From NCBI GenBank assembly GCA_015056545.1, contig SVGE01000006.1:26710-90709 (forward strand): a stretch of DNA of 64,000 bases. The letters are read 5' to 3'. The notes below the pieces were generated by a model, which was not told the DNA's origin, ran no database searches, and was given only the letters and a program-made list of their open reading frames with translations. Of this stretch, positions 25,750 to 35,040 are shown piece by piece. Both the position numbers and the translations under genes were made by a program. Positions within the stretch are counted from its first letter, which is position 1, and each line of letters starts with the position of its first letter. This DNA is from Clostridiales bacterium (GTDB lineage Bacteria > Bacillota > Clostridia > TANB77 > SIG350).

Positions 25750-26271
25750 TTATTTTTGTTTTAACTTAATTATTGATAAAATTATTAACACTGCACCTAT
25801 AATATATGTTGGCCAAAATAAGAAAGATAATATAAGAATTGAATCCAAAAAAGCTGATATTCCATGAGAAGTACTAAATAAAAAAGTAAAACCTGTAAAC
25901 ATACTAATTATACTTATTCCTATTATTATTACAAATGGTAATGTCCCAATAAATAATAATATTTTCCATTTTTTATTCTTATTTGTTTTATTTTCATTGC
26001 CTATGTTATCTGTTTGTACTATTTCCTTTTTTTCATCTACTTTAGAATTATATTTATCATTTGCTTTTATATATAATCCTAAAAATAATAATACTAATGC
26101 AACAATATCTATAAATCCAAAATTTAATATTCCTTCTGTAAAAGTATTGGCAATTAATGATATTAAATCATCTGAATATTTAACAGAAAAATCTATTGTA
26201 GTAATAGCAATAAAAATATATAAAATAATACTTGTAATAATTAATATTTTTTTAATTAAACTTTTATTCAT
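25750..26271 (-). CDS. Four-helix membrane protein of unknown function
   Basis: A 173-residue protein with four predicted membrane helices: 'IILYIFIAITTIDFSV', 'FIDIVALVLLFLGLYI', 'ILLFIGTLPFVIIIGISI' and 'FLFWPTYIIGAVLIILSIIK', and a charged cytosolic loop between helices 2 and 3. No family or catalytic motif is recognised. It lies 41 bp after rsuA on the same strand. The spacer after it (25636-25749) holds a short open stretch ending 'YTNGWIVLNDIK', perhaps a gene remnant. Confidence 0.6.
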   Translation of the reverse strand: MNKSLIKKILIITSIILYIFIAITTIDFSVKYSDDLISLIANTFTEGILNFGFIDIVALVLLFLGLYIKANDKYNSKVDEKKEIVQTDNIGNENKTNKNKKWKILLFIGTLPFVIIIGISIISMFTGFTFLFSTSHGISAFLDSILILSFLFWPTYIIGAVLIILSIIKLKQK

Positions 26272-26312
26272 CTCTTATTGTCCTTTCTTTTAATTATTTA
26301 TTAAACCTTTTA

Positions 26313-27017
26313 TTAACTTCTTTCTTGTATCTTTTGCAATTCCATTTCTGTTGCTTCTTTTATTTCCCCAAGTTTTAACTCTTTTGGCAAATATAAATTG
26401 CCCATACAAATTCTATTAAGTTCAATAACTTTAGCACCATAACATCCAAACATTCTTTTTATTTGGTGATATCTTCCCTCAGTAATAGTTACTTTTGCAG
26501 TATATTTACCTGTTATTTCTAACTCTGCTGACTTACATTCTCCATCATTTAATTTAACCCCTTGTTTAAATCCTTCTACTATATCTAATGTTACAGGAAT
26601 ATCTAAAGTTACTTCATATTCTTTTTTTACATGTTTACGTGGTGATAATATATTATGTGCAAATTCTCCATCATCTGTTATTAACATAAGCCCTGTTGTA
26701 TCCTTATCTAATCTTCCTGCTGGAAATAAATTTCTATTTTTATATTCCTCTGGAACTAAATCTAATACTGTTTTTTGAGATTTATCTTCTGTGCTTGAAA
26801 CATATCCTTTTGGTTTATTTAAAAGCAAATATATATGTTTTCTTATCTCTATTTCTTTTCCATTTATTTTTAAAGATATATTATTTTCGTCATATTTGTT
26901 TTCTGTTTTTTTAACTTGCTCACCATTTACATATACCATTCCTTGAGAAATTAATTTTTTCGTTTCTTTTCTTGTATAATATGTTTGTTTGGATATTATC
27001 TTATCTATTCTTTCCAT
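26313..27017 (-). CDS. rsuA: rRNA pseudouridine synthase, RsuA family
   Basis: A 234-residue RsuA/RluB-family enzyme. An N-terminal S4 domain ('YYTRKETKKLISQGMVYVNG') precedes the catalytic domain with 'YLLLNKPKGYVSSTED', the active-site 'FPAGRLDKDTTGLMLIT' (catalytic Asp in GRLD) and 'ITEGRYHQIKRMF'. The short linker and length fit RsuA, which modifies U516 of 16S rRNA; assignment to RsuA rather than RluB or RluE rests on length. Confidence 0.88.
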   Translation of the reverse strand: MERIDKIISKQTYYTRKETKKLISQGMVYVNGEQVKKTENKYDENNISLKINGKEIEIRKHIYLLLNKPKGYVSSTEDKSQKTVLDLVPEEYKNRNLFPAGRLDKDTTGLMLITDDGEFAHNILSPRKHVKKEYEVTLDIPVTLDIVEGFKQGVKLNDGECKSAELEITGKYTAKVTITEGRYHQIKRMFGCYGAKVIELNRICMGNLYLPKELKLGEIKEATEMELQKIQERS

Positions 27018-27161
27018 ATTAAATTGTTTTCCTCCTATAAATTACCATAATTATTATATCATATTCCTTTTAGGTATTATAATATTAGTTAATTATTTTA
27101 TTTTCTCTAACTATTTTATATATTATATCATAAATACTTGTAAATTATTAATTATAACGAA

Positions 27162-27185
27162 AAAAGACTATTTTATAGTCTTTTT
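27162..27185. terminator. Terminator between rsuA promoter region and secA
   Basis: Stem AAAAAGACTA / TAGTCTTTTT, with A and T runs on either side, 70 bp after the secA stop. Confidence 0.75.
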
Positions 27186-27255
27186 CAGGGTATCTTAGAT
27201 ATCTTTATACAATTTTCTTTTCTCTTTAATTCTCGAAATTTCTTTATTTTATTGC

Positions 27256-29967
27256 TTACTTTCCACAGCATTGTTTATATTTCTTACCACTTCCACAAGG
27301 ACATGGTTCATTTCTACCAACTTCTTTTTTCTTTTTAACTGGTTCTTTTGTAACAGTATTATCTCCACCACTTGTTCCAGTAATTACTACATTAGATTTC
27401 ATTTGAATATCATTTTGAAGTTTAATTCTATTCATTAAAGAAACTGTATCTTCTTTAATTGCATGGTTCATTTCTTCAAACATATCTGCACCTTCTTGTG
27501 CATATTCATATATTGGATCTCTTTGAGCATAGCCTCTTAAACCAATACCATTTTTTAATTGATCCATATCATCAATATGTGCCATCCATTTTTCATCAAC
27601 TGTTTGAAGTAAGATAAGTCTTTCAACAGCTCTCATTTTTTCTTCACCAACAATTTGTTCTTTTTCAGCATATTTATTATTTGCAATTTCTTTGATTTTT
27701 TCTATCATTTCATTAGAATTTTTAACATCAATATTATATTGTTCTAAATCTTCATTAATTAAATATTTCATTTTTGCATAAAGTAATTCTAGATTCCAAT
27801 TATCTTTTGCTTCTTGGCAATACATTTCTACATATTCTTCTATTAAAGAATCTCTCATCTTAATTATTGTATCTTTCATGTTTTCACCATCAAGAACTTT
27901 TCTTCTTTGTTCATACATGATTTTTCTTTGCTGATTCATAACATCATCAAATCTTAAAACATTCTTTCTTTGAGAGAAATGTCTACCTTCAATTGTTTTT
28001 TGAGCAGTTTCAATTGTTCCAGATAAAAGATTATGTTCAATTGGCATATCTTCTGGTATTTGCATTGCATTATATATAGCTGTCATCCTTTGTGGTCCAA
28101 ATAATTTCATTAAATCATCTTCTAATGATATAAAGAAACGAGTTTCACCTGGGTCCCCTTGTCTACCACTACGACCTCTTAATTGGTTATCTATTCTTCT
28201 TGATTCATGCCTTTCAGTACCAATTATTTTTAATCCACCTGCTTCAATTACTTTTTGTCTTTCATCAGATATTTCATTTTCATATTTTTCTTTTAAATTT
28301 CTAAATTCTTTTCTAGCACTTAATATTTCTTCATTATCTGTTTCATTATATGCTGTGGCAGCTTCTATTATTTCTGGATCATAACCTTGTTTTTTCATAT
28401 CTATCTTAGCTAAATATTCACTATTACCACCAAGCATTATATCAGTACCACGACCTGCCATATTAGTAGCAATAGTAACTGCTCCTAATTTACCAGCTTG
28501 CGCAATAATTTCCGCTTCTTTCTCATGATATTTAGCATTTAATACTTCATGTTTAATTCCTTCTTTTTTTAATAGCTTACTTAATTCTTCAGATTTTTCA
28601 ATTGTAACTGTACCGACTAAAACTGGTTGGCCTTTTTCATGACTTTGTTTAACTTCATTTACAATTGCAGTAAATTTACCTCTTTCATTTTTATATACTT
28701 GGTCATTTAAATCTTTTCTTGAAATTGGTTTGTTTGTAGGAATTGATACAACATCTAAATTATATGTATATCTAAATTCTTTTTCTTCTGTCATAGCAGT
28801 ACCAGTCATACCAGCTATTTTGTTATATAATCTAAAGTAGTTTTGGAATGTAATAGTTGCTAATGTTTTACTTTCATTTGCTACTTTAACATTTTCTTTT
28901 GCTTCAATAGCTTGATGAAGTCCTTCATTATATCTTCTTCCTATCATTATTCTTCCTGTAAATTCATCAACTATTAATACTTCACCATCTTTAACAACAT
29001 AATCTATATCTCTTTTCATAATTCCATTAGCTCTAATTGCTTGGTTAATATGGTGTAATAATGTTGTATTTTCAATATCTGAAATATCTGCAACATTAAA
29101 ATATTTTTCAGCCTTTTTTATACCATTTTCAGTTAAAGTAGCTGATTTAGCTTTTAAGTCTATTATATAATCATATTGTTTATCCTCTTCTGTTTCTTCT
29201 TGTTTATCATCTGATTCTACTATTGTTTTAGCTCTTAATCCTTTTGCAAAATGATCTGCAACTTTATATAATTCAGAAGATTTCTCCCCTTGTCCAGATA
29301 TAATAAGAGGTGTTCTTGCTTCATCAATTAAAATACTATCTATTTCATCAACAATAGCAAAATTTAATTCTCTTTGTACCATATCTTTTTTATTAATAAC
29401 CATATTATCTCTTAGGTAATCAAAACCATATTCGTTATTAGTTCCATATGTAATATCTGAGTTATATGCTTGTTGTTTTTCCTCTCTTTCCATCCCACTA
29501 ATAATTAACCCAACACTTAAACCTAAGAAATTATATAATTTTCCCATCCATTCACTATCTCTTTTTGCTAAGTAATCATTTACTGTTACAACATGTACAC
29601 CTTTTCCTGTTAGTGCATTTAAATACACTGGAAGTGTTGCAACTAATGTTTTTCCTTCACCTGTTTTCATTTCTGCAATTCTTCCTTGGTGAAGAATTAT
29701 ACCACCTATTAATTGAACATCAAAATGTCTCATCCCTAAAACTCTTTTTGATGCTTCTCTACAAACAGCAAATGCTGGAATTAAAATATCATCTACTGTT
29801 TCCCCATTAGCTAATCTTTCTTTAAATTCATTTGTTTTATTTGATAATTCTTTATCTGATAATTTTTCCATTTCTGGTTCTAAGTCATTTATTTTATCTA
29901 CCATCCATGTTATTCTTTTTACTTCTTTTTCACTGTATGATTTAAATATCTTACTAAAAATTGACAT
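27256..29967 (-). CDS. secA: Preprotein translocase ATPase SecA
   Basis: A 903-residue SecA. Walker A lies in '[16 protein letters not shown]', Walker B/DEAD-like in '[18 protein letters not shown]', the preprotein cross-linking domain after it, motif 'GTDIMLGGN' and '[15 protein letters not shown]' in NBD2, and a C-terminal zinc-binding SEC-C '[17 protein letters not shown]'. It drives export through SecYEG. I chose the ATG at 29967 ('[10 protein letters not shown]') because AAAGGGGA lies 9 bases before it; the frame is open 19 codons further upstream without an SD. Confidence 0.97.
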   Translation of the reverse strand: MSIFSKIFKSYSEKEVKRITWMVDKINDLEPEMEKLSDKELSNKTNEFKERLANGETVDDILIPAFAVCREASKRVLGMRHFDVQLIGGIILHQGRIAEMKTGEGKTLVATLPVYLNALTGKGVHVVTVNDYLAKRDSEWMGKLYNFLGLSVGLIISGMEREEKQQAYNSDITYGTNNEYGFDYLRDNMVINKKDMVQRELNFAIVDEIDSILIDEARTPLIISGQGEKSSELYKVADHFAKGLRAKTIVESDDKQEETEEDKQYDYIIDLKAKSATLTENGIKKAEKYFNVADISDIENTTLLHHINQAIRANGIMKRDIDYVVKDGEVLIVDEFTGRIMIGRRYNEGLHQAIEAKENVKVANESKTLATITFQNYFRLYNKIAGMTGTAMTEEKEFRYTYNLDVVSIPTNKPISRKDLNDQVYKNERGKFTAIVNEVKQSHEKGQPVLVGTVTIEKSEELSKLLKKEGIKHEVLNAKYHEKEAEIIAQAGKLGAVTIATNMAGRGTDIMLGGNSEYLAKIDMKKQGYDPEIIEAATAYNETDNEEILSARKEFRNLKEKYENEISDERQKVIEAGGLKIIGTERHESRRIDNQLRGRSGRQGDPGETRFFISLEDDLMKLFGPQRMTAIYNAMQIPEDMPIEHNLLSGTIETAQKTIEGRHFSQRKNVLRFDDVMNQQRKIMYEQRRKVLDGENMKDTIIKMRDSLIEEYVEMYCQEAKDNWNLELLYAKMKYLINEDLEQYNIDVKNSNEMIEKIKEIANNKYAEKEQIVGEEKMRAVERLILLQTVDEKWMAHIDDMDQLKNGIGLRGYAQRDPIYEYAQEGADMFEEMNHAIKEDTVSLMNRIKLQNDIQMKSNVVITGTSGGDNTVTKEPVKKKKEVGRNEPCPCGSGKKYKQCCGK

Positions 29968-30047
29968 TAATATTTCCCCTTTCTTGCATGAAGTTATTTT
30001 ATCATGAATGTTAGGAGTTATCAACTAAAAAGATAAATTTTTCACAT

Positions 30048-30083
30048 AAAAATAGGAATGATTTTAAATCACTCCTATTTTTA
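30048..30083 (-). terminator. Rho-independent terminator after stalk-domain gene
   Basis: Stem AAATAGGA-TGATTT / AATCA-TCCTATTT (one mismatch) 15 bp after the stop of the 30098 gene, with ATTTTTATG continuing. Confidence 0.7.
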
Positions 30084-30097
30084 TGTTTATATTAATT

Positions 30098-31291
30098 TTA
30101 TATTGCTGGCATATAAGTCATAATAAGCATTAAAACAGTAAATATTAAATTTTCAACACTATCCATTTGTGCATCAGCTGGTAATTTATATGCTGTTTTT
30201 GAATAATTAGTTTCAGTTCCTATAAAAATTGATGATGTTACATCATTTTCTTCTGCTTCAATTTTAAAATCAACTGTTTTGATATAACCATTATCATCTA
30301 AAAGTATAATTAAGTTAATTTCACCTTTGTTAGTTGTTAAATCCATATATTGTGCTAACTGGCTATAACTAATCTTCCATGAAATACCATGTTCATTTAC
30401 ATTACCTTGTGATAATAACATAATCATTACATCTATTGCATGTTTTGTCTCTTCATATGTAGTTAAAGTTACTTCTATATCTTCTTGATTCATACTGCTA
30501 ACAACAGCTTCAATGATTTCTTCTGAAGTTATATTAGTTACATTATTCTCAACTTGTGATAAATCCATTTCAAAGAATACTTTTGAAACTTGCTCAGCAG
30601 TTTCTTCTGATAACTCAGGGCTGAAAGGATTTGTTAAAAAGTTAAGATATAATTTTTCTTTATTATTAATAACTTTAAGATTAATATCATTTGAAAATAT
30701 TTGATCCTCTATACCTTCTAATTTTATTCTTAAATCTGTTACTGTATAATCATCACTTGATTTTACCATACTTGCAAATTTTATTATATTACCACATTTT
30801 AAAACAAATTGATCTATTCCATACTTAGCTATTGTTTCTGGGTTAACTATTATTGCTGTTCTAGTATCATTATCCCAACCAACTAAACAATCAAATGATT
30901 CAGATACAAATCTTAAAGGAATTAATGTTCTTCCTTCAACAATATATGCAGGTGAATCTAGTATAACTTTTTGTACTGCATCTATTCCATTATTCATCAT
31001 TATATATGCTTCTTCACTACCTATTGTTAGTACTACTGTTTTATCTCCTTTTGTTGCTGTTACTGTTCTAGTGTCATTATCCCATTCAATTTCTGCACCA
31101 ATCGCTTCAAATATTTTTCTAAGTGGTACCATTGTTCTACTATTTGTTAATTCAGGATTAACTACATTACCATTTTCATCAGTAAAATCCATATATCCAT
31201 CATTAAATAATACATTTACATCATTTGCTGCAAATGTAGATACTGTAAATACCATCAAAAACATACAGATCATAATTAAGATTTTCTTCAT
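30098..31291 (-). CDS. Exported stalk protein with copper amine oxidase N-terminal-like domain
   Basis: 397 residues. Signal peptide 'KKILIMICMFLMVFTVSTFA' is followed by two repeats of the copper amine oxidase N-terminal domain (Cu_amine_oxidN1), recognised by 'SRTMVPLRKIFEAIGAEIEW' with 'DNDTRTVTATKGDKTVVL' and again 'GRTLIPLRFVSESFDCLVGW' with 'DNDTRTAIIV'. The C-terminal 220 residues form an unrecognised beta-rich domain. Such stalk domains hold surface proteins at the wall; there is no oxidase part. I chose the second ATG (31291) since GGGAG lies 9 bases before it. Confidence 0.85.
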   Translation of the reverse strand: MKKILIMICMFLMVFTVSTFAANDVNVLFNDGYMDFTDENGNVVNPELTNSRTMVPLRKIFEAIGAEIEWDNDTRTVTATKGDKTVVLTIGSEEAYIMMNNGIDAVQKVILDSPAYIVEGRTLIPLRFVSESFDCLVGWDNDTRTAIIVNPETIAKYGIDQFVLKCGNIIKFASMVKSSDDYTVTDLRIKLEGIEDQIFSNDINLKVINNKEKLYLNFLTNPFSPELSEETAEQVSKVFFEMDLSQVENNVTNITSEEIIEAVVSSMNQEDIEVTLTTYEETKHAIDVMIMLLSQGNVNEHGISWKISYSQLAQYMDLTTNKGEINLIILLDDNGYIKTVDFKIEAEENDVTSSIFIGTETNYSKTAYKLPADAQMDSVENLIFTVLMLIMTYMPAI

Positions 31292-31379
31292 TTGAATCAT
31301 CTCCCTCTATATTAATTATATCATAATTAATATTTTAGTCAATTCTAATATCGAGATTTAATTTGGGTTATACCATTAT

Positions 31380-31408
31380 TTGCAAATACCTAAAAAATAT
31401 GTTATACT
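31380..31408 (+). promoter_or_regulatory. Promoter of the ATP-grasp gene
   Basis: TTGCAA, 17-base spacer ending in TATGT, TATACT; an SD TTTAGGAGG precedes the ATG at 31469. Confidence 0.75.
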
Positions 31409-31468
31409 CTTAAAGCTTAATTTAATAGTAAAAAAATCATAAAAAAATTTTTTTAGGAGGAAAAAAGA

Positions 31469-32356
31469 ATGCATATTGATTATTATTGTTTTCCAACAAA
31501 AACTGGTGATATCTCTGTTTATATGGATACAGACCAGTATACAAATCATAGGGAATTTATTCATTACCAATATGCTAAAGAAGATGTTTTATTAGCAATA
31601 GAAAAAAGTAAATTACTACTTTTTGATTTGCGGAATAATACATTTATTGATGAAAAAGGTAATGAAGTAGACATCTCTGGAAAAGTAATTTTCCCACGTA
31701 GTACAATTCAAGAAGCAGATATTCTTATGGAATACCTTGAAAAAACAGATGCAAAACCTATCACTGCAAGAAAAGATTATGAAATTATTGAAAATTGGTT
31801 TCATACTATTAAAACAAAACGCGAATTTAGAATTACAACACTCGGAGAATTAAATGAAAACTTGGACAAATATGAAAAAATATATGGTAAAAGTATGTTT
31901 ATAAAAACTATACAAAAAGGTATCTCTGGTGTCCATATTATCTTTGATGTAAATTTTGATAATAAAGATGGTTCTAAAACAGCTAAAAAAGTGTTGCTTG
32001 ATTCTACATTTCATAATTTTCATTTGGCGCATTATAGCGGTGATACTCCAATATTAATTTATCCTGCTGTTTCTATACTAAAAGACACATATGGCAGAAG
32101 AGAATGGAGAGCATTTGTTGTAAATAATGAATTGCTCTGTTTGTCTAGATTTTCTGATAATGTTGTTCCTATTGAAGATTATATATACGAAAAAGTTAAA
32201 GACAAAATAAAAGAATGTGAAGGAAAAATTCCATCATCTTATGTAGTTGATTTTTTTGAATATACAGACGAAAATAATGAAACTATATTTGATATTGTTG
32301 AATTTAATCCAATTATTGCAAGTGGTGTTTTTCAAAATAATGATTTGGTTTTTTAA
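31469..32356 (+). CDS. ATP-grasp-like protein (R2K clade type)
   Basis: A 295-residue soluble protein. The second half looks like an ATP-grasp domain: 'IFPRSTIQEADILMEYLEK' at the domain entry, 'SMFIKTIQKGISGVH' (Lys and Gly-rich loop), 'REWRAFVVNNELLCLSRF' (R-x-F-V strand) and the metal-binding end 'DFFEYTDENN' with 'FDIVEFNPIIASGVF' (D...E-x-N). This matches the R2K-clade ATP-grasp proteins often found in phage and conflict-related contexts, which ligate amino groups; the substrate is unknown. It has its own promoter and terminator in a plus-strand island. Family call is from motif pattern only. Confidence 0.65.
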   Translation: MHIDYYCFPTKTGDISVYMDTDQYTNHREFIHYQYAKEDVLLAIEKSKLLLFDLRNNTFIDEKGNEVDISGKVIFPRSTIQEADILMEYLEKTDAKPITARKDYEIIENWFHTIKTKREFRITTLGELNENLDKYEKIYGKSMFIKTIQKGISGVHIIFDVNFDNKDGSKTAKKVLLDSTFHNFHLAHYSGDTPILIYPAVSILKDTYGRREWRAFVVNNELLCLSRFSDNVVPIEDYIYEKVKDKIKECEGKIPSSYVVDFFEYTDENNETIFDIVEFNPIIASGVFQNNDLVF

Positions 32357-32375
32357 AAATAATTTACAGTTAACA

Positions 32376-32405
32376 AAAAGGAAGAATTTTTTTCTTCCTT
32401 TTTTG
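32376..32405 (+). terminator. Rho-independent terminator
   Basis: Stem AAAAAGGAAGAA / TTCTTCCTTTTTT 20 bp after the ATP-grasp stop, with a T-run. Confidence 0.85.
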
Positions 32406-32480
32406 TATATAATTATTTTATACATTTTTATCTATTCTATATACACAAATTAAGGCACAAATTATGCACTAACGTTTTAA

Positions 32481-32509
32481 TTGCAATTAACATAATATTA
32501 TGCTATAAT
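32481..32509 (+). promoter_or_regulatory. Strong promoter of the paired small genes
   Basis: TTGCAA, 17-base spacer (ending TATGC), consensus TATAAT; 62 bp before the first ATG. Confidence 0.8.
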
Positions 32510-32570
32510 GTTGATAGTTTAATTTATTTTATTAAAATTTTAAATTTTTTAAGATTTGGAGGTCAAAAAT

Positions 32571-32852
32571 ATGAATTACCAAAAAATAATAACAGACTAC
32601 ATTGCTATGCAAAAAAGGAGCCTTGGCTTTATATCTCAAAGTACTTGGCAGGAAGAAAAAGATTACATTAATGAACACTTAAATGCTCTTTGTTTTTGTT
32701 TTCAAAAGAAGTTCTCTGAAGAAGAAACTGAAAAATTCATGAACGTATTAAATAAAGTAAATGAATTTACTCCGTTTACTTATAAAGAGTTAATTGGACC
32801 AATTAACAAATGGACATTTAAAGAAGCAGAAGATTATTTAAGTTTTTTTTAA
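32571..32852 (+). CDS. Small helical protein, paralog of the next gene
   Basis: 93 residues if started at the ATG at 32571, which has TTGGAGGTC 7 bases upstream. It is mostly helical and acidic, without signal or membrane helix. 'MNYQKIITDYIAMQKRSLGF' and 'YINEHLNALCFCFQKKFSEE' line up with 'MNYNKLVEKYIKHLKHKTGY' and 'FLNEGLNALYIVLQEVPSIV' of the next gene. The pair forms an operon with a 19-bp gap and a strong promoter. Function unknown; small paired cytosolic proteins of this kind are typical of mobile or defence islands. Confidence 0.6.
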   Translation: MNYQKIITDYIAMQKRSLGFISQSTWQEEKDYINEHLNALCFCFQKKFSEEETEKFMNVLNKVNEFTPFTYKELIGPINKWTFKEAEDYLSFF

Positions 32853-32871
32853 CTTGAAAGGATGTATTTTT

Positions 32872-33147
32872 ATGAATTACAATAAGTTGGTAGAAAAGTA
32901 TATTAAACATTTGAAACATAAAACCGGTTATGTAATGGCAAAAACATCTGAAGAAAAGCAGAAATTTCTTAATGAAGGATTAAATGCACTATACATTGTA
33001 CTACAAGAAGTACCTTCTATAGTAGATTCCGAAGGTTTAGAAGAAACACTTACTAATTTTGGTTACACTAAATTAGAGGGTATTTCGATATACAAAAGAC
33101 GAAGTGCACAACAGTTTTTATCTTTAAATACAGGTATGCTTAATTAA
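32872..33147 (+). CDS. Small helical protein, paralog of the previous gene
   Basis: 91 residues from the ATG at 32872 (AAAGGATG lies 8 bases upstream; the earlier in-frame TTG is within the SD). It shares the N-terminal helix and the 'NE-LNALY/C' motif with the preceding gene, while the C-terminal half ('NFGYTKLEGISIYKRRSAQQ') differs. The stop codon lies inside the terminator palindrome. No family is recognised. Confidence 0.6.
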   Translation: MNYNKLVEKYIKHLKHKTGYVMAKTSEEKQKFLNEGLNALYIVLQEVPSIVDSEGLEETLTNFGYTKLEGISIYKRRSAQQFLSLNTGMLN

Positions 33148-33167
33148 GCATACCTGTTTATTTTTAT
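33130..33167 (+). terminator. Palindromic terminator overlapping the gene end
   Basis: A perfect 28-bp palindrome (arms ACAGGTATGCTTAA) followed by TTATTTTTAT; it contains the last codons and the stop of the preceding gene. Confidence 0.8.
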
Positions 33168-33176
33168 AAGTTTTTA

Positions 33177-33450
33177 TTATTTCTTAAATAAATCCGAATG
33201 AGAACCTGTTCTAGTAAGTGTTAAAGTCAATTTATTATCTTCAATAATATAAATAAAAGCCAATCAGGTTAAATATGACATTCCTTAAATCTGTTTATAA
33301 TTTCCTGTTAAATAATGTTCATTATATTTTTTAGGCAACATTTTTTCTTCTACTAACAATTTAATAACTTCTTTTAATTTATTACTATCATATCCCCTTT
33401 TTTGAATTAATTTATAATCCTTTTTAAATTGATTTGTATATCTAACTTAT
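33177..33450 (-). pseudogene. Broken YafQ/RelE-family toxin gene
   Basis: Directly after the antitoxin gene, the minus strand reads as a YafQ-type mRNA interferase with stops and frame shifts. In-frame pieces are 'YTNQFKKDYKLIQKRGYD', 'LLVEEKMLPKKYNEHYLTGN' and, in a different frame, 'IIEDNKLTLTLTRTGSHSDL', the last with the conserved RTGSHSDLF end. The TAA in 'HYLTGNYKQI*' and at least one more frame change between the pieces remove toxin function. The antitoxin upstream remains intact. Confidence 0.8.
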
Positions 33451-33454
33451 AGCA

Positions 33455-33724
33455 CTAATTATCCAACTCCTCAAACATTTCATCTACAGTATCAAAAGTT
33501 TTACTTAACTTTCTACCATTTTCTGTGTCTTTAATTGCTTGTATAGTTTCTTTATTAAATCTAGGCTTTCTAATTTCAAATGGAATACCATCATTTAATA
33601 TCACTTGGTTTAAGAATACATTAATGGCTTCTGTAATAGATAAGCCTAGTTCATTTAATGTTTCTTCTGCTCTCTTTTTTACACTTGGTTCTACTCTTAT
33701 ATGCAAAGTATCTGTTTTAGCCAT
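33455..33724 (-). CDS. dinJ: RelB/DinJ family antitoxin
   Basis: An 89-residue ribbon-helix-helix antitoxin: 'AKTDTLHIRVEPSVKKRAEE' then 'LNELGLSITEAINVFLNQVI' and 'GIPFEIRKPRFNKETIQAI', the standard RelB/DinJ pattern. It would bind the toxin and repress its own promoter. SD AGGAGGTGA. The toxin gene that should follow is a pseudogene, so this is an orphan antitoxin, which may be kept for neutralising related toxins or simply not yet lost. Confidence 0.9.
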   Translation of the reverse strand: MAKTDTLHIRVEPSVKKRAEETLNELGLSITEAINVFLNQVILNDGIPFEIRKPRFNKETIQAIKDTENGRKLSKTFDTVDEMFEELDN

Positions 33725-33866
33725 AATATATCACCTCCTATACTTATTATATGTATTGTATCACATTTGATACACATTTTTAATACAAATGTTATATTTT
33801 GCTAAATTTTATAATCTTTAACATAAATAATCTTTTTATTTAATATATATTATATTAGGTGATATT

Positions 33867-34625
33867 ATGTTTTTAGTTTTTCATAAAAATAAAATTGTAA
33901 GTATTATATTGTTAATAATTCTATCTGTTACAAGTATTTTTATTTTTTCAAATAAAGATATTCAAACAAGTGCTACTGCAAAAAAACAGCTACCAATTTA
34001 TATGGTAGATACACAAGAAAAAAAAGTCGCATTGACACTAAATTGTGCTTGGGCAAATGATGATATATCTAGTATATTAGATACTTTAGATAAATATAAT
34101 GTTAAATTAACTTTTTTTGTTGTTGGTGACTGGGTAGATAAATATCCTGAATCAGTTAAACAAATTTATTCAGCAGGACATGAAATAGCTAATCATTCAA
34201 ATACACATCCACATGTAAATAAATTAAGTTATGAGCAAAATATTAATGAAATTAATTCATGTAGTAATAAAGTAAAAAACATTACCGGTAAACCTACAAC
34301 ACTATATAGAGGGCCATATGGAGAATATAACAATACTGTAATTGAAGCTGCAAATTCTACTAATCATCAAGCTATACAATGGAATATTGATACATTAGAT
34401 TACAAGGGATTAACAAAAGAAGAAATGTATAATAGAATTGAAAAAAACTTGTGTCCTGGTAGTATAATATTAATGCATAGTGGAGCTGAAAATACAGCTA
34501 ATGCCTTACCATATATTATAGAAAAATTAATAGAAAAAAAAAATGAAATTGTTACTGTTTCAGATTTAATATATACAGATAATTTTTATATAGATATACA
34601 AGGAAAGCAAAAGCTATTTAATTAA
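33867..34625 (+). CDS. Polysaccharide deacetylase, PdaB-like
   Basis: 252 residues: N-terminal membrane anchor ('ILLIILSVTSIFIF') and a NodB domain. Motif 1 is 'VALTLNCAWANDDI' in place of the usual TFDDG, as in the spore-type PdaB/YlxY group; motif 2 is 'IANHSNTHPHVNKLS' (HSxxH zinc ligands), motif 3 'LYRGPYGEYN', and the end has 'PGSIILMHSGAENT'. It deacetylates peptidoglycan or a related glycan outside the membrane; PdaB is linked to spore cortex maintenance. Plus strand, with target 2 cassette downstream and convergent. Confidence 0.85.
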   Translation: MFLVFHKNKIVSIILLIILSVTSIFIFSNKDIQTSATAKKQLPIYMVDTQEKKVALTLNCAWANDDISSILDTLDKYNVKLTFFVVGDWVDKYPESVKQIYSAGHEIANHSNTHPHVNKLSYEQNINEINSCSNKVKNITGKPTTLYRGPYGEYNNTVIEAANSTNHQAIQWNIDTLDYKGLTKEEMYNRIEKNLCPGSIILMHSGAENTANALPYIIEKLIEKKNEIVTVSDLIYTDNFYIDIQGKQKLFN

Positions 34626-34691
34626 CACAAATTACTAAAATCATCCTCATATAAAAAAATAAATAAATTAAAAACACTTTTTTCAAAAAAT

Positions 34692-34707
34692 CCCAACCGC
34701 CCACCCC
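34692..34707 (-). repeat. Conserved G-rich 16-mer downstream of DGR target 2
   Basis: Minus strand GGGGTGGGCGGTTGGG, the sister of 9516-9531. All G-runs are kept and only spacer bases differ (T/C, C/T). It is followed by GATTTTTTGAAAAAAG, also shared. Confidence 0.5.
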
Positions 34708-34718
34708 AGACATATATA

Positions 34719-34743
34719 AAGATACGAATTTTCTTCGTATCTT
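34719..34743 (-). terminator. Hairpin at the end of DGR target cassette 2
   Basis: Stem AAGATACGAA / TTCGTATCTT (10 bp) in the same place as the hairpin behind target 1, but with a different stem sequence, so the structure rather than the bases is kept. T-run after the stem is weak. Confidence 0.5.
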
Positions 34744-34949
34744 CTATTTGCCTTATTTAATGCTGTTTCTGGTTAAACCTTTAGCAATTTATATTACCTT
34801 CTACTTTTTTAAGCTGCTTGAATTTTCATATATGAAATTATCTAACTAGCATCTTTTCCATATACATATATGAATTTACCACCTCTTACCATTACTACAT
34901 CCTTTTTATGTAATTCCTTTACTGTTCTTATTATATTTATTATTCCCAT
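34738..34949 (-). pseudogene. Remnant of the DGR MutS-like accessory gene (MSL), copy 2
   Basis: Starts like the intact gene ('MGIINIIRTVKELHKKDVV' then 'RGGKFIYVYGKDA') and stops at an in-frame TAG immediately after GKDA. The remaining part aligns with the intact gene until the codons for 'ETALNKAN', after which the middle and end are deleted. The TAG, the altered GATGCTAGTTAGATAATTTC text and the deletion join AATAAGGCAAAT are shared with copy 1, so both descend from one already broken gene. Confidence 0.85.
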
Positions 34950-34970
34950 TATCTACTCCCCATCTAGCTC

Positions 34971-35040
34971 CCCAAAACAGTTTAGAGCTGACTAGGGCCA
35001 CGCGGCTGAGGCGTCCGACGCTCCCCACGCACTTTCGTCC
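34971..35040 (-). repeat. GC-rich element downstream of VR2
   Basis: The flanks are shared with the element after VR3 (49708-49776): on the plus strand CCCAAAACAGTTTAGAGCTG at one end and CACGC-CTTTCGTCC at the other. The centre differs and can fold (GCGTC / GACGC). It is the most GC-rich DNA of the neighbourhood. DGRs of the Bordetella-phage type need a hairpin just downstream of the variable repeat; this element may serve that purpose. Confidence 0.55.
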
